Shown in pieces: positions 42,000 through 52,131 of a stretch of DNA of 64,000 nt. The position numbers and the translations under genes are program-made. Source of the stretch: Bacillota bacterium (GTDB lineage Bacteria; Bacillota; Clostridia; Lachnospirales; Anaerotignaceae); the NCBI GenBank assembly GCA_019422105.1, contig JAHZDZ010000001.1, forward strand, positions 460,316 to 524,315. The letters are read 5' to 3'. The stretch's first letter is position 1, and each line of letters opens with the position of its first letter. Below the pieces are notes generated by a model. It was not told where the DNA came from and made no database searches. It worked only from the letters and a program-made list of their open reading frames with translations.

Positions 42000-42872
42000 T
42001 TGAACTGGATTACCGGTCTGCAAAACACGATTAATACCATAGAGGAAAATATCACCGAAGAAATTGATTACACAGAGCTTGCAAAAAAAGCGTACTCCTC
42101 CGAGTTTCATTTTCAAAGAATTTTCCATATACTCTGCGGCTACACGATTGGCGAGTATGTCCGCCTCAGAAGGCTGACGCTGGCGGGAAGCGAACTGGCA
42201 AGCTCAGATGCAAAGGTCATTGACATAGCCTTGAAATACGGCTATGACAGTCCTGAAAGCTTCAGCCGCGCTTTTACGAAATTTCATGGTATTACACCTT
42301 CCCGTGCAAAGCAGAATCAATCCGCCCTCAAATCCTTCTCACGCCTGTCCATCAAGCTTATTTTAGAAGGAGGAAACATCATGGATTACAGAATCGTAAA
42401 GGAATCACCGTTCCAAATGATTGCAAAAAAGGACCAGTTCCCACAGGGTAAAGAAATCAGCCATGAAAAAATACGCAGCTTCTGGCAGAAATGCAACAAT
42501 GACGGCACAATTGAAACACTCTGCCGTTATATAAAACCAGGCAATATTTTGGGCAATGCTATCGCAGGCATCTGCTTTGACAACCCGAACAAAGGCGACT
42601 TTGACTACGCCATAGGCGTCCCCTACGAGGGCGGAGATATTCCTGACGGCTTCTCTATTACTACAATACCGGAAAATACATGGGCAGTATTTCCCTGCAT
42701 TGGCCCAATGCCGGATGCATTTCAAACACTGTGGAAAAAAATCTATACTGAATTTTTTCCCACAAGCGAATATCAGCCCTCAAACGGCATGTGCTTTGAG
42801 TCCTATCCGGGAGATAATGTCACGGACGCGGACTACGCCTGCGAGCTTTGGATTTCCGTAATCAAAAAATAA
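42000..42872 (+). CDS. AraC-family regulator with GyrI-like ligand domain
   Basis: 290 residues from a TTG at 42000 with GGGGAG 8 bases upstream; there is no ATG nearby in frame. The N-terminal AraC double helix-turn-helix (about 1-105: LAKKAYSSEFHFQRIFHILCGYTIGEYVRLRRL ... IDIALKYGYDSPESFSRAFTKFHGITPS) is followed by a GyrI-like small-molecule-binding domain (YRIVKESPFQMIAKK ... to the end, FCWL-type). Rob/BmrR-like proteins of this layout sense drugs or metabolites. No obvious efflux target sits beside it; the NSS symporter is convergent. Confidence 0.9.
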   Translation: MNWITGLQNTINTIEENITEEIDYTELAKKAYSSEFHFQRIFHILCGYTIGEYVRLRRLTLAGSELASSDAKVIDIALKYGYDSPESFSRAFTKFHGITPSRAKQNQSALKSFSRLSIKLILEGGNIMDYRIVKESPFQMIAKKDQFPQGKEISHEKIRSFWQKCNNDGTIETLCRYIKPGNILGNAIAGICFDNPNKGDFDYAIGVPYEGGDIPDGFSITTIPENTWAVFPCIGPMPDAFQTLWKKIYTEFFPTSEYQPSNGMCFESYPGDNVTDADYACELWISVIKK

Positions 42873-42908
42873 CGGAATTGATCCTAAGTATATCCCTGTA
42901 CAAAAATA

Positions 42909-42951
42909 GGGGTAAAACTTCATTACACGAAGTTTTACCCCTTCTATTTTT
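42909..42951. terminator. Bidirectional terminator between AraC and NSS genes
   Basis: GGGGTAAAACTTC-ATTACAC-GAAGTTTTACCCC with T-rich flanks on both strands. Confidence 0.9.
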
Positions 42952-43036
42952 GAAAAAATATTCTTTTCCGCAGATAGCCTGAAATAAGCCTATAAAAGGC
43001 AGAAATTTTAATCTTCGGGACTGCTGAAAAAGGATG

Positions 43037-44407
43037 TCAAAAGAATTTATCCCGATAGCCCTGTATAAATATAAACAGCACAATAAAGGGAAGTATATAG
43101 GATACATAAAAGCGGATCGCCTTTGGAAATTTAATTCCCTGACCACTGTCGGCCTCTTTGATAAAGTTATCCCAGCCCCAGCCATAGCGTGTTGTGCAAA
43201 ACAGCAGGTAAACCAGTGAACCCAGAGGCAGCAGGTTATTGCTGACAATGAAATCCTCCAGATCAAGGATATTGCTCTTGGGACCGATTGGATGAAAGCC
43301 GCTCCAGCTGCTGAAGCCTAAAATACATGGCAAAGAAAGCAAAATGATAACAATGAAATTAAACAGTACCGCCTTTTTTCTCGGCCATCCCCACATATCC
43401 ATGGAAAAGGACAAAATATTCTCAAATACCGCAATAATGGTGGAAAGAGCCGCAAAGGACATGAACACAAAAAACAGTGCGCCCCATATCCTGCCCCCCG
43501 GCATAGCATTAAAAATATTGGGAAGTGTAATAAATATCAGGTTAGGGCCGCTGTCCGGCTGTACGCCGAAGGAAAAGCACGCCGGAAAAATAATGAGGCC
43601 CGCCGTAATAGCCACAAAGGTATCGAGCACAGTAATGCTGATTGCCTCTCCCGTCAGGGATCGTTCCCTTCCAATATAGCTTCCGAAAATTGCCATAGAC
43701 CCTATTCCAAGACTCAGTGTAAAAAAAGCCTGTCCCATTGCCGCATAGATAACCTCTCCTGCACCAAAATCCAGCATTGCCTTAAAATCAGGCTTCAAAT
43801 AAAAAGAAAGACCATCCTCAGAGCCGGGAAGCGTCACAGAGCGTACCGCCAGTATCACCATGACCACCAGAAGACAGCTCATCATAACCTTTGTTATCTT
43901 CTCCACGCCGTTTTGAAGGCCCTTGGAACAGATAAACATGCAAATTCCAACCGCCAGCACCATCCACGCCGTCAATTCCGCAGGATGCCCCGTAAAGCTG
44001 ACAAAGGCTTCTGTTACCGCATTCGCCTCCAGGCCCGCAAAGTCCCCCTTGAGCGTTTTCACAAAATAGGCCAGCATCCAGCCGCCGATTGTCGTATAGA
44101 ACATCATCAGAATATAGTTGCCCGCCATGCCAAAATAGCTGTACAGGTGCCATTTGCTCCCATCAGGCTCCAAAACGTCAAAGGAACGTGCAATGCTCCT
44201 GCGGCTGCCACGTCCCACTGAAAATTCCATTACCATAATAGGCAGTCCCAAAATCAAAAGAAAAAACAAATAAATGAGTACAAAAGCTGCCCCGCCATAC
44301 ATTCCTGTAATATAGGGAAACCGCCAGACATTTCCGAGCCCTATGGCACATCCGGCAGAAATTAAAATAAATCCGATACGGGAAGAAAACCTTTCCCTCT
44401 CATTCAT
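43037..44407 (-). CDS. Sodium:neurotransmitter symporter (NSS/SNF family)
   Basis: 456 residues from the ATG at 44407 (MNERERFSSRIGFILISAG), with GGGGG about 8 bases upstream. About 12 helices in the LeuT fold: AGCAIGLGNVWRFPY (TM1, Na+ and substrate site), GGAAFVLIYLFFLLILGLPIMVMEFSVGR (TM2), and FFTLSLGIGSMAIFGSY (TM6). Bacterial members take up amino acids with Na+. The substrate cannot be predicted. Monocistronic. Confidence 0.93.
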   Translation of the reverse strand: MNERERFSSRIGFILISAGCAIGLGNVWRFPYITGMYGGAAFVLIYLFFLLILGLPIMVMEFSVGRGSRRSIARSFDVLEPDGSKWHLYSYFGMAGNYILMMFYTTIGGWMLAYFVKTLKGDFAGLEANAVTEAFVSFTGHPAELTAWMVLAVGICMFICSKGLQNGVEKITKVMMSCLLVVMVILAVRSVTLPGSEDGLSFYLKPDFKAMLDFGAGEVIYAAMGQAFFTLSLGIGSMAIFGSYIGRERSLTGEAISITVLDTFVAITAGLIIFPACFSFGVQPDSGPNLIFITLPNIFNAMPGGRIWGALFFVFMSFAALSTIIAVFENILSFSMDMWGWPRKKAVLFNFIVIILLSLPCILGFSSWSGFHPIGPKSNILDLEDFIVSNNLLPLGSLVYLLFCTTRYGWGWDNFIKEADSGQGIKFPKAIRFYVSYILPFIVLFIFIQGYRDKFF

Positions 44408-44823
44408 AAAAACAGCCCCCAATCTAATATGAATACAAGGTAAGATTATCTTTTTTGAAGGGTTTTGTAAAGAAATTTAGCGGCTTTTTGCATGAATCAT
44501 TGTTTTATACATATTTCTATTCACTTTTTTATGACGAATCCCCACTTGACAATTCCTTCCTATGCATTGTAAAGCACACAAAACATACAAAGAAACTTCC
44601 TCGAATACAAATATGGTAAAAGAACAGCGTCTCTACCTCCGCCTGCAATGGCTTCTCCCCCAGGTACGCCAGTATTTTTTTATCGCGAATATTTGTATTG
44701 TGCCGCCAAAGGATAAAAACGATCATCCATGGAATTATGCCTTATAAGAGAAAAAATTGGAATATGGCAGTCTGCCTAATTTCCCCTGCATTCTGTTTGC
44801 TGACAAACAGGAACATAATTCAC
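44408..44823. other. Gap without recognised gene
   Basis: Only short frames without ribosome binding sites are seen between the symporter and the stalk-domain gene. Confidence 0.5.
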
Positions 44824-44873
44824 AAAAACAGCAGGAGCCCATGGCATATATGCCAAAGGATCCTGCTGTTTAA
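44822..44873 (-). terminator. Terminator after the stalk-domain gene
   Basis: AAACAGCAGGA...TCCTGCTGTTT then TTTGTG on the minus strand, with an inner TGGCATATATGCCA stem. Confidence 0.85.
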
Positions 44874-44918
44874 ATGTGATTCTATTGCAGTAACATAATC
44901 CTGCAGCCCTGCTTATCT

Positions 44919-45872
44919 TTATTTTGTGTATTTATCTAATATTCCTCTGACCTCACCGCTTACAAAGATTTTACCGTCCTCCAGTGTTGGCGCCTGCTCC
45001 AGCTGTGTATATATGCCATTGATGGAACAGATTTTTGAGCCAACCGTAACTTCAATTTTTACATTATCCCTTTCCATAGACACGGGCTTGTCGTTCGCTT
45101 CCCACTTTATGGTATAGCCAAGCTTTTCCGCCGCTTCACGAAGACCTACTGTCTCGTTTTTATTTTCCTCATCCTTCTTCTCTTCCTCAGGCATCTCTGT
45201 TTCCGGCTGTGACATTTCCTCATTATTCAATATCATCACAAATGCTGGCGTTGTCTGCGCCGGTATGCTTCTTGTCGTAGCCCCGTATATCACAAGGCAC
45301 TCGCTGCCCTTAATGTCCTCCTCCGTAAAAATCTTTTTGGCGCCGGTAATATCAACTATCTTTGTGTCCTCTCCAATATTGAGCTTCAGGGTGTTTTCCT
45401 GGTTTACCAGTTCATCGTTATAGACAGATAAATCAGTAAACATCACTGTATCGGATTTTAACACGAAACCAACTACACCGCTTGTCATAGGGGGCAGGCT
45501 TAATGTCATGGGAGAATTTTGGTCAAGAACGGCCGAAACCTCCATGCCCTCCTTTAAATCAGCTATGGACTTTACGGAACCGTCCTTCTGGTCAATTACA
45601 AACGCTGTTTCATTCACATTACAGACAAGTCCCATGTCATCATTTTCAAGTGATATTCTCACATATCCGTCTTCCTTGCTGACAGAGGCAATTTTCCCTT
45701 CCACCAGCTTATACTTTGTCTGCTGTGCCTCCTCCTTATTCTCCTGTGAAGCTGCTGTGACTGGCACAGCCGGAAGGGCATTGCTCTGAGCCGCTACAGC
45801 ATTAATAGAAAGAAGGGAAGCCGCCGCTACTGTTGTGATAAGTCCTCTGATAATCAATGTGTTTTTTTTCAT
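44919..45872 (-). CDS. Secreted protein with copper-amine-oxidase-type stalk domain
   Basis: 317 residues, GGAGG 8 bases upstream of the ATG. Signal peptide (IIRGLITTVAAASLLSINAVAA), then a beta-rich domain of about 170 residues (VEGKIASVSKEDGYVRISLEND...), an acidic linker (MPEEEKKDEENKNE), and a C-terminal copper amine oxidase N-like stalk domain: VGLREAAEKLGYTIKWEAN, VSMERDNVKIEVTVGS, LEDGKIFVSGEVRGIL. The latter is a wall- or protein-binding module in Clostridia; no copper enzyme is implied. Role unknown, extracellular. Confidence 0.85.
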   Translation of the reverse strand: MKKNTLIIRGLITTVAAASLLSINAVAAQSNALPAVPVTAASQENKEEAQQTKYKLVEGKIASVSKEDGYVRISLENDDMGLVCNVNETAFVIDQKDGSVKSIADLKEGMEVSAVLDQNSPMTLSLPPMTSGVVGFVLKSDTVMFTDLSVYNDELVNQENTLKLNIGEDTKIVDITGAKKIFTEEDIKGSECLVIYGATTRSIPAQTTPAFVMILNNEEMSQPETEMPEEEKKDEENKNETVGLREAAEKLGYTIKWEANDKPVSMERDNVKIEVTVGSKICSINGIYTQLEQAPTLEDGKIFVSGEVRGILDKYTK

Positions 45873-46366
45873 ATTTTATTCCTCCAAATATTTTTTATAG
45901 TCTGATTTTTTGTGTTTCTACTCATTAAGACGCAGTGTTACCGCTTTTGTTCCGGCAAAATAAAAAAATAACCAGACAATTATTTCTTTTTCTTCCTGTA
46001 CCTGCCTTTACCGGCTCCCCTTCTAAGCCTGCCGCCTTACACTTAAAGCCCATTCCGCTTCGCCGCCTGATACCGTGACATACCCGCCTTAGTTCGCCTG
46101 AATCGATTTATTTCCAAAGATACGCTCATATTGCACGCTATTATTTCTCTGTCTGGCGAAACCATCCATCAGTCAATTGTTCATAGCGTTTTGACTGCTT
46201 TGCCACTAAAAAATGAAAATAGTCCGTACCATAGCCGGTGCCCAAAGTAAAAAATAAAGCAAAAAAAACCTGAGAAGTCAAGCTTTCTTTGCCTGTAAGC
46301 AAAATACTATTTCGTTTTTTTCTTCGCCCAAGACCTAATTACACTCCCCATTGCAGACGATTTCCT
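45873..46366. other. Gap without recognised gene
   Basis: About 490 bases. No frame with a ribosome binding site, RNA gene or clear hairpin recognised; the promoter of the stalk-domain gene must lie at its left end. Confidence 0.5.
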
Positions 46367-46846
46367 TCAGCCTGCAAAATATTCTGTGGTTTCCGCCGTC
46401 TCCGGCAGGGAAACTGTACTGTCAATCAGCTTAAACAGTTCAAAAAGACTTCTGAAATAGTCAGACTTTTTTTCCTCAAGCCAGGTTATTCTACCCTGTA
46501 TAGAATTGTTCTGGCTAAAATAAAACTCCAGAAGAAAGGTTGCATTCTCCCCTTTTCGGGGCATATAAATGTCCATAATATCTATATCCTTATTTTTTAA
46601 ATGCTTCAGCTTTGCTATGTCCGTTCTGGTAGGCCAAGCAGAATCTTCCTTCTCAAAATAGCCCCTTAAATCCTCCACACTCTCAAACACATAAAGCAAA
46701 TAATCCACCATCTCAGAAAAACTATATATATCCGTATTATTCTCATAATGATGATAAAATCTGGCTCTGAGCTTCGTTCTGTCATAGGTATCTATACATA
46801 ATAAGCTTGTTCTGTACTCTTTGGGTATGTCTGTCATATTCTTCAA
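46367..46846 (-). CDS. Hypothetical protein, 159 residues
   Basis: I do not recognise the family. The likely start is a TTG at 46846 with GGGAGG 7 bases upstream; the ATG three codons later is 16 bases from the site. The protein is soluble, rich in aromatic and acidic residues (YRTSLLCIDTYDRTKLRARFYHHYENN; MVDYLLYVFESVEDLRGYF), with no signal peptide or membrane helix and no cysteine pairs. The composition is ordinary for a cytoplasmic alpha/beta protein. It stands alone between the stalk-domain gene and tRNA-Phe. Confidence 0.7.
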   Translation of the reverse strand: MKNMTDIPKEYRTSLLCIDTYDRTKLRARFYHHYENNTDIYSFSEMVDYLLYVFESVEDLRGYFEKEDSAWPTRTDIAKLKHLKNKDIDIMDIYMPRKGENATFLLEFYFSQNNSIQGRITWLEEKKSDYFRSLFELFKLIDSTVSLPETAETTEYFAG

Positions 46847-47041
46847 ATAAATCCCTCCCCATACGGGTATACTGTTACATTACTACAGTATCATTATTCC
46901 ATATAACAGTTACAAAACGGTCACAAAACGGATTTTCTACAAAAATCTTATGTTTTTCCAATAAAAAAGGGCCTCCCGCTGTATCGGAATGGCCTGCTGC
47001 TTCATCCCCTGCACACATTTTTATTTTCTGCATAAAAAAAG

Positions 47042-47114
<73 letters not shown>

Positions 47115-47353
47115 ATAAACACTTTTTAACTTTTTCAGAACTGTTTTTTATCATACCAGATAACAGGGAGGTTGTCAACCCAAAATATAGAAACTCTCTT
47201 TGCAGGAAAGTGTCAGTATTGGGTCCGGCAGACCAATCTTTGTCGAAATAACCAAAAAAACCTGCATTTTTTCGGTGTATAAATTCTTCAACATATATGA
47301 ATAAGGTGTAACCGAGACAAATGCGCATTAGCTTTATGGCACAAAAGATTGCG

Positions 47354-47611
47354 TCACCAATCAAGTTTACGGCCACAGCCTGGACAATAATCAGGATTTT
47401 TACCTCGGATATTAAATCTTCTTTTACAGCTGGGGCACTTATAATAAATAAATGCCTGCCCAATTCCTACAAGCATACCTATAAGACCAATAACACCTAC
47501 AAGATTTCCCAATAACGGTATTTTTGTTCCAATACTCAAGCCAGCAAATACAATAATTGCGCCAATAATAACACCTATTTTGAGTATTCCATAGCTCTTT
47601 TTATAATCCAT
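47354..47611 (-). CDS. Small membrane protein with C-terminal zinc ribbon
   Basis: 85 residues, AGGAGG 7 bases before the ATG. Two hydrophobic helices (IGVIIGAIIVFAGLSIG and LVGVIGLIGMLVGIGQAF) are followed by a cytoplasmic zinc ribbon YKCPSCKRRFNIRG...YCPGCGRKL with two CPxC pairs. The family is widespread in Firmicutes and unnamed. It lies between the tRNA-Phe and GntR genes without an operon partner. Confidence 0.8.
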   Translation of the reverse strand: MDYKKSYGILKIGVIIGAIIVFAGLSIGTKIPLLGNLVGVIGLIGMLVGIGQAFIYYKCPSCKRRFNIRGKNPDYCPGCGRKLDW

Positions 47612-47828
47612 GCCTGAGCCTCCTATTCTAAATTCCTCATTTCACCTGCCTGGCAAAGGAACCTATCATCTTTTATATACTATCATATCGACCTGTTCTT
47701 CTCAAGGCGTCTGGTGAAAACAACGGAGTATTTACCATATACACTTATCTACGGCAGGAACTATAGAAATCTATCGGCAGAACAAAAGACAGATGGAACC
47801 TTCTGATTATTCATAAAAGTATAATGCC

Positions 47829-47852
47829 AAAAACCGCGTTTTCACGCGGTTT
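47829..47852 (-). terminator. Terminator after the FCD-type regulator gene
   Basis: AAACCGCG-TGAAAA-CGCGGTTT on the minus strand, about 48 bases past the stop; the T tract is short. Confidence 0.6.
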
Positions 47853-47899
47853 CCCAAATTCTGGAAATATTATATTTTTCAGACAACGGGACGGCTTCC

Positions 47900-48661
47900 C
47901 TATTCCGCCTCGTCTGCGGTTTGATTTTTAAATATATCCCTTGCAAAAAACAGGTGCCGTTCCATAGCCCTTACTGCCAAAAGGGCGTCCCTGTTTAAAA
48001 CTGCAAGATAAAGCTCTCTGGCCGTTTCCACAAAAACCCTCAATATTGCTTTAACGTCCTCCTCCTGTCTCTCCTTCATACTTTTTTCAAAGCTGTCAGC
48101 CGTTCTGTCAAAAAAGGTATTTTCAAAAGCACCAGAAAGTCTGTTTTTGCACGCGGAGGCCAAAGCCTTATGAAAAAGGATATCAAAGGCAATAAATTCC
48201 GATACGCTTTTATCTTCCGCTACCTCCATCTGCTCCAATATCATTTTCAGAGAATATAAATCACTTTCCTCTCTGTGCTCACTGGCCCATCTTGCCATGG
48301 CCAGCTCATTCACCTGTCTGAAATCCATAAGCTCCTTTTTGTTCAGACGGTTGATGCAGATATAATTCTCAAACATCTGATGCAGGGGCATCTCATAGAG
48401 GTGGCATACTACCGCGCCGCTGCTTCCCTGTATTGTACGGATAAGGCCCTCCCTCTCAAGCATCCTCAGCGCCTCACGGATAGTGGGACGGCTCCTCTTA
48501 AACATATCCATCAGTTCCTTTTCGGAAGGAAGCCTTTCCCCATGCTTGATTTCTCTGCTCAAAATTCTCTCCCGAATGGTATCATAAATTACCTCTGAGG
48601 CTTTTTTCGTCACAATCGGCTTGAAGGCCATTTTATCAGAGGAGTCATCTTTCCGGTCCAT
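47900..48661 (-). CDS. GntR-family regulator, FadR/FCD subfamily
   Basis: 253 residues. N-terminal winged helix (IYDTIRERILSREIKHGERLPSEKELMDMFKRSRPTIREALRMLEREGLI) and C-terminal all-helical FCD ligand domain (MDFRQVNELAMARWASEH ... FDILFHKALASACKN ... RAMERHLFFARDIF) with the metal/ligand Asp and His residues in place. FCD proteins usually sense organic acids or amino-acid derivatives. It is divergent from the MFS-MFS-aminoacylase operon, so that operon is the likely target. Confidence 0.93.
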   Translation of the reverse strand: MDRKDDSSDKMAFKPIVTKKASEVIYDTIRERILSREIKHGERLPSEKELMDMFKRSRPTIREALRMLEREGLIRTIQGSSGAVVCHLYEMPLHQMFENYICINRLNKKELMDFRQVNELAMARWASEHREESDLYSLKMILEQMEVAEDKSVSEFIAFDILFHKALASACKNRLSGAFENTFFDRTADSFEKSMKERQEEDVKAILRVFVETARELYLAVLNRDALLAVRAMERHLFFARDIFKNQTADEAE

Positions 48662-48682
48662 GTTATCACCCGTTTCCTTTAT

Positions 48683-48723
48683 TTAGTATACTAAGTATAT
48701 TACATTATTTGTGAAACTGTCAA
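48683..48723 (-). promoter_or_regulatory. Promoter and palindromic operator of the FCD regulator
   Basis: Minus strand TTGACA (48718-48723), 18-base spacer, TATACT (48694-48699), directly followed by the perfect palindrome TTAGTATACTAA (48683-48694), which resembles FadR-type operators; autoregulation is likely. Confidence 0.65.
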
Positions 48724-48841
48724 GTCCCTCCCCCAAATTACGCTGTCTCCTGCCTTTTTTCATGGCTGTTTCAAAATGCGCAAAATACAAAAAACAGTCT
48801 ATTTTCTTCTTTAAATATATTGCATATTTATAAAAAAACAA

Positions 48842-48889
48842 TTGACAAATGGCTTTTTGCAAATTATATTAAACTTAGTTATATAAGTT
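48842..48889 (+). promoter_or_regulatory. Promoter and dyad of the MFS operon
   Basis: TTGACA (48842-48847), 17-base spacer, TATATT (48865-48870), followed by AACTTA-GTTATA-TAAGTT (48872-48889) around the start of transcription. Confidence 0.65.
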
Positions 48890-48968
48890 ATATTAGTTTG
48901 TTTAAATACATAAAGATACATTACATATCTATTTAAAATCTTCCGCCCTGATACACTATGTAAATTAT

Positions 48969-49032
48969 CATGGCCCCGCCATGCTGATTTGAAAACGGCG
49001 TATGCCGTTTTCCGGATAAGGTGCACCTATCC
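48969..49032 (+). promoter_or_regulatory. Three consecutive hairpins in the MFS operon leader
   Basis: CATGGC-CCC-GCCATG (48969-48983), GAAAACGGC-GTAT-GCCGTTTTC (48991-49012) and GGATA-AGGTGCACC-TATCC (49014-49032), within a leader of about 320 bases. No known riboswitch class recognised. Confidence 0.55.
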
Positions 49033-49198
49033 CAATTGATGATCTACAAAAATTGAAAGTCATGCTGTTTCATGCAGGCCTTCGACGGCAAATAAGCCGC
49101 ATTTCAGGTTTCTCTGCGGTTAAGCTTTCCCGATGGTAAGCTATTTTGCCGGCAACCATTTATATTGCAGCAGAAATAAAATGCAGGGAGGTATTATC

Positions 49199-50635
49199 AT
49201 GTCTGAGGAAGATAAGAAAAATGCAGCAAGTAATCAATCAAAATACCCTTTGGGAGATGACATTCCCTTTGGGCAGAAGGTAGCTGTCGCCTGCTCGCCG
49301 ATTCTGATGCTTGTCTGCGTCGCCTTGGTCCGTTACGGCGCAAACAACATACTGGGCATTGTTGTTAAGGGACTTGACGCCCTTGCCTATTACAGCATAG
49401 CAGTGTTAGTGCTGAATATCGCGTCCGCCATCTCCGCCCCTCTGGCGGGATCACTGGGCGATATTTTCGGCCGCAAGAGAGTGGCCACAGCGACATTAAT
49501 TCCCTTTACGGTTTCCACCGTGCTTTGCGGCCTGGCAACAAATATATGGATTTTTTTGATAGCGTTTTTTGTATTTGGCTTCGCCTACGCTATCTGCCAG
49601 TCCATGGTTGCCACTATGATAGCGGACGTCGTCAGCGGCAAGGCGCGTTCACAGCTTTTGGGCATACGCCACTCCTGCGTGCAGGCCGCAATTATGCTTG
49701 GCCCTATTGTCGCCGGGTTCCTGTCCGACGGCTTCGGTGCACAGAAAACATTCCTCATCATGGCGCCTTTGGGTGTCCTGTCCTTTCTGGCAATTCTGGT
49801 CTTTATGCCGGATTTACGGTATCATGAGGGAAACAGTACCATTGACTGGATCGGACTTTTGTTCCTCATTCTATCTATGGGGCCCATTACATTTCTGCTT
49901 TCCATGGGCGGAAAACAGATTCCGTGGCTGTCCCCTCTTTCCTTTGGAATGGTAGCGGTTTCTGCGGTCTCCGTATTCCTCTTTATTAAGGCGGAGAAGA
50001 AAGCCGTGAACCCTCTGCTGGACCCATCTCTGTTTCGCTATCGGGGATTTGCTCCCTTGATGATCAATAAGGGCTTATTCCAAACCAGCGCTACAATTGT
50101 GGGAAATTATCTTGTTTTATACGCACAGCTTGTCATCGGACTTACGGCAGCCCAGACAGGAATGTTTTCCCTCTCAAGAATTTCTGCCATTGTCGCCTCT
50201 ATCTTTGTGGGAAGATGGCTTGGAAAATCCAAAAAATATAAACTGTCACTTTATCTTGCCACCTTCTTCGCCTTATTCGGCGCTTCCCTTCTTCTTCTGG
50301 TAAACGGGGGAACCAGCGCTATAACGATTATTTTATCCCTTTGCTGTATGTATTTTGGCAATTCCTTCGAGACTGTCCCCTGCTCCATCATACCGGCTAT
50401 GATTCTTCCGCCGGAAAAAAGAGGTGTCGGCCTTGGCGCTGTCTGGTTTGCCGAGAATGTGGCCTCCACGCTTTCCACAGCAGTTTACGCTTTAGTGCTC
50501 AATATGACAGGCGGGGCCATAGAAGGAAGCTATAAATATCTTGTTGCCACCTTTATCGGCTTTATCCTTATCCGGCTTTTGATACTGATAACAAGGCTTC
50601 AAAAAATCAACTTCAGCGAATACGGAGCACAGTAA
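49199..50635 (+). CDS. MFS transporter (first of tandem pair)
   Basis: 478 residues from the ATG at 49199 (GGGAGGT 6 bases upstream); a longer frame to 49133 has no site. Twelve to fourteen helices of the major facilitator superfamily, with motif A GSLGDIFGRKRV between TM2 and TM3. DHA2-like layout with LDPSLFRYRGF in the second half. The second MFS gene, 40 bases downstream, is a clear paralog (shared KYPLGD, YGA.NILGI, PLAGSLGDIFGRKRV, ETVPCS.IP..ILPPEKRGVGLGAVWF). Context with a D-aminoacylase-like enzyme suggests uptake of an N-acyl amino acid or related compound. Confidence 0.9.
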   Translation: MSEEDKKNAASNQSKYPLGDDIPFGQKVAVACSPILMLVCVALVRYGANNILGIVVKGLDALAYYSIAVLVLNIASAISAPLAGSLGDIFGRKRVATATLIPFTVSTVLCGLATNIWIFLIAFFVFGFAYAICQSMVATMIADVVSGKARSQLLGIRHSCVQAAIMLGPIVAGFLSDGFGAQKTFLIMAPLGVLSFLAILVFMPDLRYHEGNSTIDWIGLLFLILSMGPITFLLSMGGKQIPWLSPLSFGMVAVSAVSVFLFIKAEKKAVNPLLDPSLFRYRGFAPLMINKGLFQTSATIVGNYLVLYAQLVIGLTAAQTGMFSLSRISAIVASIFVGRWLGKSKKYKLSLYLATFFALFGASLLLLVNGGTSAITIILSLCCMYFGNSFETVPCSIIPAMILPPEKRGVGLGAVWFAENVASTLSTAVYALVLNMTGGAIEGSYKYLVATFIGFILIRLLILITRLQKINFSEYGAQ

Positions 50636-50675
50636 GAATCACCCATTCTATACCTGAAAACGAGGGGTATGCTAT

Positions 50676-52100
50676 ATGAGAATATTAACGAACACCGTTA
50701 CTGCACAGAAATATCCTTTGGGAGACGAAGTCGGCCTTGGCATAAAGATTCTTACCGTCTTTCCCGTTATACTGATGCTAATCTGCGTCTGTATGGTTAA
50801 ATACGGTGCCAGCAATATTTTGGGGATAGCCATAAGCGGCATGAACGGCATGGCCTTTTACGGCGTAGCAGTGGTGGCCTTTAATGTAGCGGCCGCCATC
50901 GGCTCTCCTTTAGCCGGCTCTCTTGGTGATATATTCGGCCGAAAAAGGGTATCCCTTTTTGCCCTGGCCTCCTTCACCCTGGCTATGGTACTGTGTGGAC
51001 TGATTGACGATATAAAGCTTTTTATACTTGCCTATTTCTTACTGGGCTTTTCCTATGCCCACTGTCAATCCATTGTAGCCACTATGATAGCCGACGCCGT
51101 GGAGGGACGGACAAAATATCAGCTTTTGGGTATACGTCATTCCTGTGCTCAAACCGCTATTATGCTTGGGCCCATTGTCTGCGGTGCCATATCGGATGCC
51201 ATTGGCGCGCGCGCTGCCTTTCTGGTTTTATCCCCTATTGGGATGCTGTGCTTTCTGGCCATCTATTTTATTACGCCTGACATCCGCTACCACAAAGGAG
51301 AAAAAAGCGTTGACTGGACAGGGATATTGTATTTATTTCTCTCCCTGGGGCTTTTCATGTTCCTTATGTCAATGATTGGAAGCCAGATACCCTGGCTCTC
51401 ACTGCGCTCCCTTGCCACTTTGGTCATTGTCATCGCAGCGTCCATACTTTTTATACGAAACGAGAAAAGAGCCAAAAACCCTATTATAGACCCATCCTTA
51501 TTCCGCTATCGGGGATTTTCCGTCTCCCTTATTAATCAGGGGCTTCTCAACTGCGCCGGTGTTTTAAACAGCAACTATCTGGTGCTTTACGCTCAGGCTG
51601 TCCTCGGCTTTGCCGCTGTACAGACGGGCCTGTTTTCCCTGGCAAGGCTGACCTGTATTATTGCGTCCATGTTTGTAGGGCGCTGGCTTGGAAAATATAA
51701 GCTTTACAAGCTTTCTTTTTTCCTCTCCACAGCTTTTGCTTTCACCACCGGTTTTATGCTCCTTTTTGTGGACAGAATGCCATATACGCTCTACATTATA
51801 TTGTCCATCAGCTTTTCCTATCTGGCAACCTCCTTTGAGACAGTGCCCTGCTCCTTGATACCAACTGTCATATTGCCGCCGGAAAAGAGAGGTGTCGGCC
51901 TCGGCGCCGTTTGGTTCTCGGAAAATGTATCGTACACGCTTTCCGCCGCAGTTTACGCCCTGGTCATGAATCTGATGGGAAACCGTATCGAGACAGGCTT
52001 CCGCTGTCTGGTATTTGTCTATATCGGTTTTTTAAGCATTCGTCTTATCAATCTATGCCTGAATCATAAATACTTAAATTTCAGCGAAAACCATTTCTAA
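50676..52100 (+). CDS. MFS transporter (second of tandem pair)
   Basis: 474 residues, GAGGGG 9 bases before the ATG. Same fold and motif A (GSLGDIFGRKRV) as the preceding gene, roughly half identical by eye over the whole length, so the pair arose by tandem duplication followed by long divergence. Both retain all helices, which argues for two working proteins, either with different substrates or as a pair. The stop lies about 30 bases before the aminoacylase gene. Confidence 0.9.
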   Translation: MRILTNTVTAQKYPLGDEVGLGIKILTVFPVILMLICVCMVKYGASNILGIAISGMNGMAFYGVAVVAFNVAAAIGSPLAGSLGDIFGRKRVSLFALASFTLAMVLCGLIDDIKLFILAYFLLGFSYAHCQSIVATMIADAVEGRTKYQLLGIRHSCAQTAIMLGPIVCGAISDAIGARAAFLVLSPIGMLCFLAIYFITPDIRYHKGEKSVDWTGILYLFLSLGLFMFLMSMIGSQIPWLSLRSLATLVIVIAASILFIRNEKRAKNPIIDPSLFRYRGFSVSLINQGLLNCAGVLNSNYLVLYAQAVLGFAAVQTGLFSLARLTCIIASMFVGRWLGKYKLYKLSFFLSTAFAFTTGFMLLFVDRMPYTLYIILSISFSYLATSFETVPCSLIPTVILPPEKRGVGLGAVWFSENVSYTLSAAVYALVMNLMGNRIETGFRCLVFVYIGFLSIRLINLCLNHKYLNFSENHF

Positions 52101-52131
52101 GCCTATAAAAAGGCGGAAAGGAGTTTACCAT